DNA of 8,348 bases from Nanobdellota archaeon (GCA_018830685.1 JAHJRR010000028.1:1-8348), one strand, 5' to 3'; shown: positions 1 through 3,790, numbered from the stretch's first letter. Notes: generated from the sequence alone by a model not told the origin. Numbers and translations are program-made.

Positions 1-386
1 TAGACATCAAACCATTTTCTATTGGTTTTGTTCCCATCGCGGCGTTTGATTCTAAAGAAAATAAAGTTTACTTTGACATAAATGTGGATAAAGAAAGCAT
101 TCTTTCAGAGTTGAAGAACTTTTTTGGAAGGGCCCTTCCTTTTGCAGTTGATATAGGTTATGTTTGTGGAGATACTATTAAGTTTATCTTGAGTAAAGCT
201 GTGGCATATGGAAACGCTTTAGGCAAATTGGCCGAACAGCCTAAAGAAGAGACTCCTAAAATAGAAGAGAGTAAGGATGAAGATTCTAAGTCTGAAAAGA
301 AGGGTGAGGAAGTTAAAGAAGAGCCAACTGAGTCTGGTGAGGAAAAGAAAGAAGATGTTCAAATTAAATCCGAGGAGGAAAAATAA
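1..386 (+). CDS. rpl10: Ribosomal protein uL10 (P0), C-terminal part; 5' end outside window
   Basis: The reading frame is open from base 3 to the TAA at 384-386 and gives about 127 residues without a start, so the gene begins upstream. The segment [14 protein letters not shown] followed by a helical stretch ([14 protein letters not shown]...[20 protein letters not shown]) fits the end of the archaeal uL10 core plus the spine on which P1 dimers dock, in the GTPase-associated stalk of the 50S subunit. The last 45 or so residues are a lysine/glutamate-rich linker. Two oddities are visible. Only two spine-like helices can be recognised where Pyrococcus-type uL10 has three. The protein ends SEEEK and lacks the GLGALFG tail that the next gene has. 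The gene overlaps P1 by one base (TAATG), so the two are co-transcribed. The in-frame GTG at 84 is internal, because homology continues upstream of it. Confidence 0.88.
   Translation, partial: DIKPFSIGFVPIAAFDSKENKVYFDINVDKESILSELKNFFGRALPFAVDIGYVCGDTIKFILSKAVAYGNALGKLAEQPKEETPKIEESKDEDSKSEKKGEEVKEEPTESGEEKKEDVQIKSEEEK
372..378 (+). promoter_or_regulatory. Shine-Dalgarno of the P1 gene
   Basis: GAGGAGG lies seven bases before the ATG at 386, inside the last codons of uL10. It is among the strongest ribosome binding sites in the window and fits an internal operon gene, in contrast to the leaderless first genes elsewhere. Confidence 0.85.
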
Positions 387-667
387 TGGAAAATGTATAT
401 GCAGCACTTTTATTACACAAGCTAGGTAAGGAAGTTAATGAAGAGAACTTGAAGAAAGTCGTCGTCGCCGCTGGCGCGGATATTGATGAAGGACAGATTA
501 AGTCTCTGGTTGCTAGCCTTAAAGGTGTCGATATAGACAAAGAACTTGAGAATGCGAGCTTGGTTTCAGCAGCTCCTGCCGTCGTAGCAGAAGTGAAGAA
601 AGAAGAGAAACCAAAAGAAGAAAAGAAAGAAGCTGCAGCTGAAGGTCTTGGTGCGCTCTTCGGATAA
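386..667 (+). CDS. rpl12: Ribosomal protein P1 (archaeal L12, aL12)
   Basis: This is the archaeal/eukaryotic-type acidic stalk protein, which dimerises on uL10 and recruits translational GTPases through its C-terminal tail. The 93-residue protein has the family layout. The N-terminal helical dimerisation domain (about residues 1-60) opens [22 protein letters not shown] and contains [26 protein letters not shown]. An alanine/valine hinge follows ([10 protein letters not shown]), then a charged KEEK linker, then the conserved EGLGALFG tail that contacts elongation factors. It is slightly shorter than typical archaeal P1 (about 100-110 residues), with the difference in the linker. The ATG overlaps the uL10 stop by one base and has a strong Shine-Dalgarno, so translation is probably coupled. 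This protein is unrelated in fold to bacterial bL12, which supports an archaeal origin. Confidence 0.97.
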   Translation: MENVYAALLLHKLGKEVNEENLKKVVVAAGADIDEGQIKSLVASLKGVDIDKELENASLVSAAPAVVAEVKKEEKPKEEKKEAAAEGLGALFG

Positions 668-681
668 TTTTATTTATTCTT
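668..681 (+). terminator. Oligo-T tract after the stalk operon
   Basis: A T-rich run (TTTTATTTATTCTT) directly follows the P1 stop codon. Archaeal RNA polymerase terminates at U-rich tracts with no need for a hairpin, so this is a likely operon terminator. Confidence 0.5.
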
Positions 682-721
682 AATCTGAAGAGCTTTTCTT
701 AGTTTGGACTAGGGGACAATA

Positions 722-732
722 ATTCTTAAAAA
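722..732 (+). promoter_or_regulatory. TATA-like box for the gene starting at 754
   Basis: ATTCTTAAAAA is centred about 26 bases before the ATG at 754, the spacing expected if transcription starts on the start codon. This favours ATG 754 over the in-frame TTG at 736. Confidence 0.5.
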
Positions 733-753
733 GGATTGTTCTCTCGAGAGATT

Positions 754-1227
754 ATGAAACAATATGAGATTGGAGGTATTATTCTTCAGCCTTTTCATCC
801 GAATGTTCCATTCTTGGGAGAGATTTCAGAAGAGAGGGGAGATATTACTGGAAGGTTATATGATACTTACGGCGACTCTTCTATAAGTGGGACGATAGAC
901 GAATCACTAAAGCAAATGTCTTTTAGCAAAAAATATGACGGAAGTCCCACAATCATAGATTATGAATTTGTTAAAAAAGGAAACCTTTGGATTGGAGATT
1001 ACCGGTTCTATGAAGAGTTACAAGGAGAATCGCTATGCGAATTAGTAATGCCTGGAGAAGAACCAAAAAATAATTGGGGCTATATCACTGAAAATGCAGT
1101 ATTTTCCGAAGGAGGGGCAGAGAAGTTAGCACAAAATCTCATTAAAAGAATGGAAAAAAAAGGTTTAATTACATTTTCTGAAGACAGAGAAATAGTTCAA
1201 ATAATTGAAAAATCTAAATTGAATTAA
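754..1227 (+). CDS. Uncharacterised protein, possible small beta-barrel (157 aa)
   Basis: I do not recognise a named family. The protein begins MKQYEIGGIILQPF and has no signal peptide or membrane segment. Residues of about 25-95 alternate short polar and glycine turns with beta-like strands: GDITGRLYDTYGDSSISGTI, then MSFSKKY, then TIIDYEFV, then LWIGDYRFYEEL. The order of a glycine-rich strand pair, an F-x-K-x-Y strand and an x-W-x-G-x-Y strand resembles small lipocalin-like sheets that compare a ligand-free G-x-I strand set, but this is pattern reading only. The C-terminal 40 residues look helical (GGAEKLAQNLIKRMEKKGL). The in-frame TTG at 736 would add six residues. ATG 754 is preferred because a TATA-like box sits 26 bases upstream and there is no convincing ribosome binding site. 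It is followed one base later by a small membrane-protein ORF. Confidence 0.75.
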   Translation: MKQYEIGGIILQPFHPNVPFLGEISEERGDITGRLYDTYGDSSISGTIDESLKQMSFSKKYDGSPTIIDYEFVKKGNLWIGDYRFYEELQGESLCELVMPGEEPKNNWGYITENAVFSEGGAEKLAQNLIKRMEKKGLITFSEDREIVQIIEKSKLN

Positions 1228-1228
1228 T

Positions 1229-1369
1229 ATGGAAAAGACAGAACTTCTTGGAGGGATGGCAGGTTTATTCTTCATTTCCATATTTTTTACTCCTTTAGAA
1301 TCTGATATCTGGAAAGGATTTTTATTTTTAGGTTTAGTTTTTGGTGTTGGTTGGTGGTTTAAGAGTTGA
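1229..1369 (+). CDS. Small two-helix membrane protein (46 aa)
   Basis: An ATG one base after the previous stop opens a 46-codon frame ending at TGA 1367-1369. The product starts MEKTELLGGM and has two hydrophobic segments, about residues 7-22 (LGGMAGLFFISIFFTP) and 30-44 (GFLFLGLVFGVGWWF), joined by a short acidic loop (LESDIWK). This is a typical hairpin of two membrane helices with aromatic residues at the second boundary. Its tight spacing behind the 754 gene suggests co-transcription. No Shine-Dalgarno is visible before it, so either re-initiation or a local start would be needed. No homologue is recognised. The hydrophobic periodicity and the exact fit between the upstream gene and the tRNA promoter argue that it is real, but a frame this short could be chance. 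Confidence 0.5.
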   Translation: MEKTELLGGMAGLFFISIFFTPLESDIWKGFLFLGLVFGVGWWFKS

Positions 1370-1384
1370 GGATTCTTAGGAAAA

Positions 1385-1396
1385 GATATTAAATAG
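1385..1396 (+). promoter_or_regulatory. TATA-like box for tRNA-Thr
   Basis: GATATTAAATAG is centred about 27 bases before the first base of the tRNA, so transcription would start at or next to the mature 5' end. Confidence 0.5.
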
Positions 1397-1417
1397 GACG
1401 ATTCCAAATAGTCTTAT

Positions 1418-1490
1418 GCCTGCATAGCTCAGTTAGCAGAGCGATTGCTTCGTAAGCAATAGGTCGGGGGTGCAAATCCCTCTGCAGGCT
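1418..1490 (+). tRNA. tRNA-Thr (anticodon CGT) with A18/G55
   Basis: A full cloverleaf can be read. The acceptor GCCTGCA/TGCAGGC pairs perfectly over 7 bp. The D stem is GCTC/GAGC, the anticodon stem ATTGC/GCAAT with loop TTCGTAA, so the anticodon CGT (1451-1453) reads ACG, threonine. The T stem is GGGGG/CCCTC with one G-T pair. G1-C72, C2-G71 and discriminator T73 agree with archaeal threonine identity. No CCA is encoded. Two bases are unusual. The D loop is AGTTAGCA, with A where G18 is expected. The T loop is TGCAAAT, with G where T55 is expected. These two positions normally pair (G18 with pseudouridine 55) at the tRNA elbow, so the changes look compensatory. The 3' end from T-loop position 57 is duplicated at 1618-1638. 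Confidence 0.95.
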
Positions 1491-1494
1491 TATG
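1474..1494 (+). repeat. Direct repeat copy 1: tRNA-Thr 3' end (attachment-site-like)
   Basis: These 21 bases run from the T loop of tRNA-Thr through its discriminator plus TATG. They recur exactly at 1618-1638, a spacing of 144 bases. A duplicated tRNA 3' end starting in the T loop is the classical signature of tyrosine-recombinase integration. Confidence 0.85.
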
Positions 1495-1617
1495 CTGTTG
1501 GAAACAGCGTCGAGATTTTAACTCACGCAAATTCAGAATGATTTGATTCGGGGGTCGAGCGATTTCGTGGTAGAGAGAAATTTTCTAAATTAATCCTCGT
1601 GCGAAATTGGGAGCAAG
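1495..1617. other. 123-base insert between duplicated tRNA-Thr 3' ends
   Basis: No gene fits. Dyads are visible. GCTGTT/AACAGC (1494-1499 with 1503-1508) forms a 6-bp hairpin with loop GGA. CGATTTCG near 1559-1566 can pair with CGAAATTG near 1602-1609 with one wobble, enclosing an AGAAATTTTCT dyad. The insert carries ACAGCGTCGAG (1504-1514), which recurs at 1699-1709 outside the duplicated ends. It is too short for an integrase, so it could be an integrated remnant, a non-autonomous satellite, or a structured RNA read through from the tRNA. Confidence 0.5.
1504..1514 (+). repeat. ACAGCGTCGAG motif, copy 1
   Basis: This 11-base motif is followed by ATTTTAA here. An identical motif at 1699-1709 is followed by GTTTTTAA. 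One copy lies in each of the two tRNA-flanking inserts, so they may share an origin or a binding site. Confidence 0.55.
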
Positions 1618-1638
1618 AAATCCCTCTGCAGGCTTATG
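1618..1638 (+). repeat. Direct repeat copy 2: tRNA-Thr 3' end
   Basis: This is an exact 21-base copy of 1474-1494. It has no partner 5' half of its own, so it is not a second tRNA gene. Only five bases (GATAA) separate it from the copy of the tRNA-Ser 3' end at 1644-1657. Confidence 0.85.
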
Positions 1639-1642
1639 GATA

Positions 1643-1687
1643 AACGCCGTCACCAGGCGTTGGGAATTAGTGTAACGCCCTGTTTTT
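1643..1687 (+). terminator. Alternative hairpins followed by a T run
   Basis: Three related blocks occur: AACGCC (1643-1648), GGCGTT (1656-1661) and AACGCC (1674-1679). The middle one can pair with either neighbour. The second pairing extends with CA/TG across a bulge and is followed by TTTTT (1683-1687), so it resembles a terminator with a competing upstream hairpin. There is no reading frame to attenuate just downstream on this strand, so regulation is only a suggestion; ending tRNA-Thr read-through is the simplest role. Confidence 0.35.
1644..1657 (-). repeat. Copy of the tRNA-Ser 3' end (14 bases)
   Basis: ACGCCGTCACCAGG is identical to 3163-3176, which is the T-stem 3' strand, acceptor 3' strand and discriminator of the minus-strand tRNA-Ser plus one flanking base. 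Orientation is the same as at the gene. Flanking bases differ on both sides. The 14 bases also take part in a local hairpin (AACGCC/GGCGTT). Confidence 0.7.
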
Positions 1688-1698
1688 CTAAAATACTC

Positions 1699-1709
1699 AC
1701 AGCGTCGAG
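1699..1709 (+). repeat. ACAGCGTCGAG motif, copy 2
   Basis: Identical to 1504-1514. The surrounding region 1688-1807 has no gene. Short complementary blocks ACTGG/CCAGT and GGGTG/CACCC between about 1730 and 1778 interleave and could form a pseudoknot. Confidence 0.5.
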
Positions 1710-1807
1710 GTTTTTAAAAGTTGTCGACCACTGGACGGGTGCGGCGAAGATAGATTAATCCCAGTCTTTCTACACCCAAGTTCCAAACAAGATTTAGAAT
1801 TTGTTTT

Positions 1808-2320
1808 TCATTTGGGGTCTCTTAAAGATTCATTTTCTAAGAGACTTAAGGCCTTTTCAAGTTGATATTCACCAAATTTGCCCCATTTCATAAATTTAGA
1901 AAAATCTTTTGGCAAAATAAATCTTCTCTCGTTTATTAGACCTTCCGCGATATCTTCTGTTTGATGGTCTATTGAGATTATTCTCCCTACGACTCTTAAT
2001 GCATAGTCAATCTTTCCATCACTTCCAGGAGTAACTTTTATTAGCCCTACAATCTTTAGTGAGTCTTCATCGAGGTTTATGTCTGCTTCTTCTTTTGACT
2101 CTCTCATGACAGTCCTCTTCCAATCTCCGTCTTCGGGTTCTGGACCTCCGCCAGGAAGTCGCCAACCTCTTCTTTTAGTCGGTCGCACAATGCACAACTT
2201 CCCCTCTTCTGTAAATAAGAAACCATATACTTGCTTTAGTTTTCTTAAAATAGAAGGATCGAACTTGTCGAGCCACTCCATTTCATAAATTTTACCTTCC
2301 CATTTAAGGATATCCTTCAT
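1808..2320 (-). CDS. Nudix hydrolase with atypical box (170 aa)
   Basis: Nudix enzymes hydrolyse nucleoside diphosphates linked to another group, with Mg2+ bound by the glutamates of the Nudix box. Here residues 54-81 run RLPGGGPEPEDG... to RESKEEADI. The GGG and the catalytic RExxEE core (R73, E74, E77, E78) are present. One residue is inserted between GGG and R73, so the usual glutamate position falls on G65 with E61 and E63 nearby. The box ends A-D-I where x-G-hydrophobic is normal. The N-terminal 30 residues (MKDILKWEGKIYEMEWLDKF) are an extension before the first strand (VYGFLFTEEGKLCIV). Substrate cannot be deduced. The start ATG has a TATA-like box about 25 bases upstream and no Shine-Dalgarno. 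It lies in the island between the tRNA genes, next to a second Nudix gene that does not look like a recent duplicate. Confidence 0.9.
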   Translation of the reverse strand: MKDILKWEGKIYEMEWLDKFDPSILRKLKQVYGFLFTEEGKLCIVRPTKRRGWRLPGGGPEPEDGDWKRTVMRESKEEADINLDEDSLKIVGLIKVTPGSDGKIDYALRVVGRIISIDHQTEDIAEGLINERRFILPKDFSKFMKWGKFGEYQLEKALSLLENESLRDPK

Positions 2321-2340
2321 TTTATAACAATTACAAGAAA

Positions 2341-2350
2341 GTTTAAGAAG
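2341..2350 (-). promoter_or_regulatory. TATA-like box of the first Nudix gene
   Basis: On the minus strand CTTCTTAAAC is centred about 25 bases before ATG 2320, consistent with a leaderless message that is separate from the upstream Nudix gene. Confidence 0.4.
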
Positions 2351-2374
2351 TTTTGTAAGATTGTGGGTGCGGAA

Positions 2375-2830
2375 CTAAGCGGCTTTTTGCCGAAAGTCGT
2401 CAAGTTTTTCTTTTTTGAAGAAAAGCTTTCTTTTCATTGCTTTTTCTAGAACATTCTTTAGTTCTTCTTTATTCAAACTCCAATTGATCTTTCCCATAAA
2501 CTCTTCCAACCCTAGCCATTCAAAATCTACATGCTCTTCATTTAAGATTATCCCCCCTTCTTTAACAAAAGCTAGGAAATTCCTCTCAGAATGGTCTTTT
2601 CCATCCCAAGAATAAATAGATCCCCAGTTCAGGTCAAAAACTTCAGAAGAATCTAAGTTGGTCTCTTCTTTTATTTCTCTCTTAACCGCTTCCTCAGCAG
2701 ATTCATTCCCCTCAACACTCCCAGTCACAGTAAACCAAAAGTCTCCGCCGTGGGCAGGATCTTCAGAATTATTTCTCAATAAAAGGAACTTCTTACCATC
2801 GGAGATGAAGGCGAGTATTTTTTTATTCAT
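2375..2830 (-). CDS. Nudix hydrolase, NudB-like (151 aa)
   Basis: The Nudix box is textbook over residues 37-59: G37, E43, then R51-E52-I53-K54-E55-E56-T57, ending N-L rather than G-hydrophobic. The preceding FWFTVTGSVE and the C-terminal EHVDFEWLGLEEF...INWSLNKEELKNVLE recall the NudB subgroup (dihydroneopterin triphosphate / dATP pyrophosphohydrolase), where FWQSVTGS and EH..Y.WL occupy the same places. The subgroup assignment is tentative, and a role as a general nucleotide-cleaning enzyme is equally possible. The C-terminus ends in a lysine-rich helix (MKRKLFFKKEKLDDFRQKAA) beyond the usual fold. The start codon overlaps the stop of the upstream small ORF (ATGA), and AGGA about six bases before it gives a ribosome binding site, so translation is coupled. 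The gene belongs to the inter-tRNA island. Confidence 0.93.
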   Translation of the reverse strand: MNKKILAFISDGKKFLLLRNNSEDPAHGGDFWFTVTGSVEGNESAEEAVKREIKEETNLDSSEVFDLNWGSIYSWDGKDHSERNFLAFVKEGGIILNEEHVDFEWLGLEEFMGKINWSLNKEELKNVLEKAMKRKLFFKKEKLDDFRQKAA

Positions 2831-3036
2831 ATTATTCCTATCTCTTTTAATTTTTTAAGCATTTTTATTCCGAGAGAGGTCTTGTTATTCACTTCAAAGA
2901 ATACAGAATTCCAAGTGTAGGGTTTTTTATCTAGGACCAAGATGATATCCTCACTCCGAATCTTTTCAGGTAGATTAGCAAATATCTTTTTGAATTTAAC
3001 AAAATCTTCTTCAGAAATAGTGTTATCTTTTCCCAT
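2827..3036 (-). CDS. Small uncharacterised protein (69 aa), first gene of the Nudix operon
   Basis: The product MGKDNTISEEDFVKFKKIFANLPEKIR...GIKMLKKLKEIGII is charged and predicted mixed alpha/beta, without signal peptide, membrane segment or metal motif. The order of an early helix (EEDFVKFKKIFANLP), a short strand (DIILVLDKKPYTWNSVFFEVNN) and a closing helix (SLGIKMLKKLKEIGII) could be a small adaptor or winged-helix-like fold, but I cannot assign it. Its TGA overlaps the ATG of the NudB-like gene by four bases (ATGA), so the two proteins are made together and may act together. A TATA-like box AATTTTAAAC is centred about 25 bases before the ATG with no Shine-Dalgarno, indicating a leaderless first gene. 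The overlap and promoter make it more likely real than its length alone would. Confidence 0.75.
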   Translation of the reverse strand: MGKDNTISEEDFVKFKKIFANLPEKIRSEDIILVLDKKPYTWNSVFFEVNNKTSLGIKMLKKLKEIGII

Positions 3037-3056
3037 ATTTTAAAGAATGATATCCA

Positions 3057-3066
3057 GTTTAAAATT
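3057..3066 (-). promoter_or_regulatory. TATA-like box of the small ORF-Nudix operon
   Basis: Minus-strand AATTTTAAAC is centred about 25 bases before ATG 3036. Confidence 0.5.
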
Positions 3067-3103
3067 CTTTCCAATCTGCGTCGGTAGTTGTGTATGTCCA
3101 TTG

Positions 3104-3144
3104 CTCTGGAGAATCGTGGTCAACTTATAAACCACGACTCAGAG
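3104..3144. repeat. Long imperfect hairpin downstream of tRNA-Ser
   Basis: TCGTGGT (3114-3120) pairs with ACCACGA (3131-3137) around a 10-base AT-rich loop. Outside, CTCTG (3104-3108) pairs with CAGAG (3140-3144). The minus-strand string CGTGGTTTATAAGTTGA here resembles CGTGGTGTATAAATGAG immediately 3' of tRNA-Ser (about 3149-3165), giving two imperfect copies about 29 bases apart. It could end tRNA read-through or be part of the attachment region. Confidence 0.5.
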
Positions 3145-3162
3145 CGTTCTCATTTATACACC

Positions 3163-3176
3163 ACGCCGTCACCAGG
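3163..3176 (-). repeat. tRNA-Ser 3' end, repeat partner of 1644-1657
   Basis: The fourteen bases covering the T-stem 3' strand, acceptor 3' strand, discriminator and one flanking base recur exactly 1519 bases away, at the far side of the island carrying the Nudix genes. Confidence 0.7.
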
Positions 3177-3260
3177 AATCGAACCTGGGTGCCCGTGAGG
3201 GCCCTGGGTATTTGTCGTAAAAACTCAAACCAGGTGGAATACCATTCTCCGCATGACGGC
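3164..3260 (-). tRNA. tRNA-Ser (anticodon TGA) with 15-base intron
   Basis: On the minus strand the acceptor GCCGTCA/TGACGGC pairs over 7 bp with discriminator G73. The D stem is GGAG/TTCC around AATGGTA, the anticodon stem CCTGG/CCAGG. A long variable arm GCCC-TCAC-GGGC and the T arm CCAGG-TTCGATT-CCTGG follow. The long variable arm and G73 indicate serine. The anticodon loop is interrupted after position 37 by a 15-base intron (3209-3223). The fold is a near-ideal bulge-helix-bulge: TTTG pairs with CAAA in a 4-bp helix, flanked by bulges AGT and TAC, with cuts AG|T and TA|C. The inner part is only an 8-base loop, so this is a minimal, relaxed form. The mature loop is TT-TGA-GC. One extra base lies between the acceptor and D stems. 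CCA is not encoded. Confidence 0.94.
3209..3223 (-). other. tRNA-Ser intron at position 37/38
   Basis: TTTTTACGACAAATA is removed by the archaeal splicing endonuclease if the bulge-helix-bulge described for the tRNA forms. At 15 bases it is near the lower end of archaeal tRNA introns. Confidence 0.88.
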
Positions 3261-3496
3261 TTAATCTAAGAATTAATTATGAAGTTTTAAAGGTTGCGAT
3301 GATTGAGATATCTTAAGAAATTACTTTCTCGCTAACGCTCGCGAATTAAAAGACCGCTTCGCGAAATAACAAAGTAAAATCATACAGGTGATATTAATTT
3401 AATTCTGATTTTAGGAGAGTTAATAGCATTCCTAACGGAAAAATCTGGCGAAGTCGATTTTGGAATTAGTATCAATCGTGAGCACAGCGAACGCAA
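3261..3496. other. Non-coding region with two dyads
   Basis: No gene is supported. Apart from the tRNA promoter it holds TCGCGAA (3339-3345) facing TTCGCGA (3358-3364), a perfect 7-bp stem with a 12-base loop, preceded by CTCGCTAACG. A second pair, TTCTGATT (3403-3410) and AATCAGAA (3495-3502), encloses about 84 bases and includes the stop codon of the next minus-strand gene. The local GC-rich CG-containing blocks stand out from the AT-rich surroundings and could be a dispersed intergenic repeat or a small structured RNA. Confidence 0.45.
3284..3293 (-). promoter_or_regulatory. TATA-like box for tRNA-Ser
   Basis: Minus-strand CCTTTAAAAC is centred about 28 bases before the mature 5' end of the tRNA. 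Confidence 0.5.
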
Positions 3497-3769
3497 TCAG
3501 AACCGAAAAAACTTCTTCCACCGAGGTCTTTTGATTTTTATGGGATTGTTGTTTTCGTCAATTATTTCGTACTTTATTATTGGTTTTTCTTTTAGTATGG
3601 GTGCTTGTTTTGCTAATTCTTTATGGAACTCATCTATGGCTCTTTCAACAGAAATCGCAGAATATCCTTGACCGATCAAAGCCCATTTTAAAGAGTCGAG
3701 TGTGTATCCTTTTTTTAAATTCTTTCTGAGATAATCTGTAATCTTATGAAGGTAATCTTCATTTCCCAT
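3497..3769 (-). CDS. Small uncharacterised protein with a UBA-like helical repeat (90 aa)
   Basis: Residues of about 7-50 (LHKITDYLRKNLKKGYTLDSLKWALIGQGYSAISVERAIDEFHKEL) have the pattern of a three-helix unit, K/R-x-GY-x(4)-I/L-x3-L-x3-GY-x3-x-V-x-x-AI, seen at the N-terminus of many short DPANN proteins and reminiscent of UBA/CUE or SHOCT-like helical hairpins. In many such proteins a membrane helix follows, but here the C-terminal 40 residues are polar and basic, ending IKIKRPRWKKFFRF, possibly a nucleic-acid or membrane-surface contact. The function is unknown. A TATA-like box lies about 25 bases before ATG 3769 and no Shine-Dalgarno is near, so it is probably leaderless and transcribed apart from the AMP phosphorylase gene 48 bases upstream. 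Confidence 0.75.
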   Translation of the reverse strand: MGNEDYLHKITDYLRKNLKKGYTLDSLKWALIGQGYSAISVERAIDEFHKELAKQAPILKEKPIIKYEIIDENNNPIKIKRPRWKKFFRF

Positions 3770-3790
3770 TTCAAAAAGATATCCTAGAAG

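Noticed and set aside
84..386. Independent 100-codon gene starting at GTG 84
   Set aside because: The frame is open and homologous to uL10 upstream of 84 back to base 3, so it is internal to that gene.
219..407. Minus-strand frame opposite the uL10 tail
   Set aside because: It is the antisense of the lysine/glutamate-rich linker, giving a phenylalanine/leucine-rich artefact. The plus-strand gene is certain.
1165..1407. Minus-strand 80-codon frame
   Set aside because: It lies antisense to the 754 gene, the small membrane protein and the tRNA promoter; no promoter or binding site and an implausible composition.
1618..1638. A second tRNA-Thr gene or 3'-half pseudo-tRNA
   Set aside because: No acceptor 5' strand, D arm or anticodon arm precedes it; only the T-loop-to-3'-end part is copied, so it is treated as an attachment-type repeat.
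1418..1638. tRNA-Thr with a 144-base intron in the T arm
   Set aside because: The first copy already gives a complete cloverleaf with perfect acceptor pairing, and no bulge-helix-bulge was seen at the supposed junctions. Insertion is simpler.
1491..1807. CRISPR array or box C/D guide RNA
   Set aside because: No regular repeat-spacer unit; no convincing RTGATGA and CTGA pair was found.
3297..3306. GATGATTGAG as a C box of a guide RNA
   Set aside because: It departs from the consensus at two positions and no matching D box was identified at the right spacing; it also overlaps the upstream region of tRNA-Ser.
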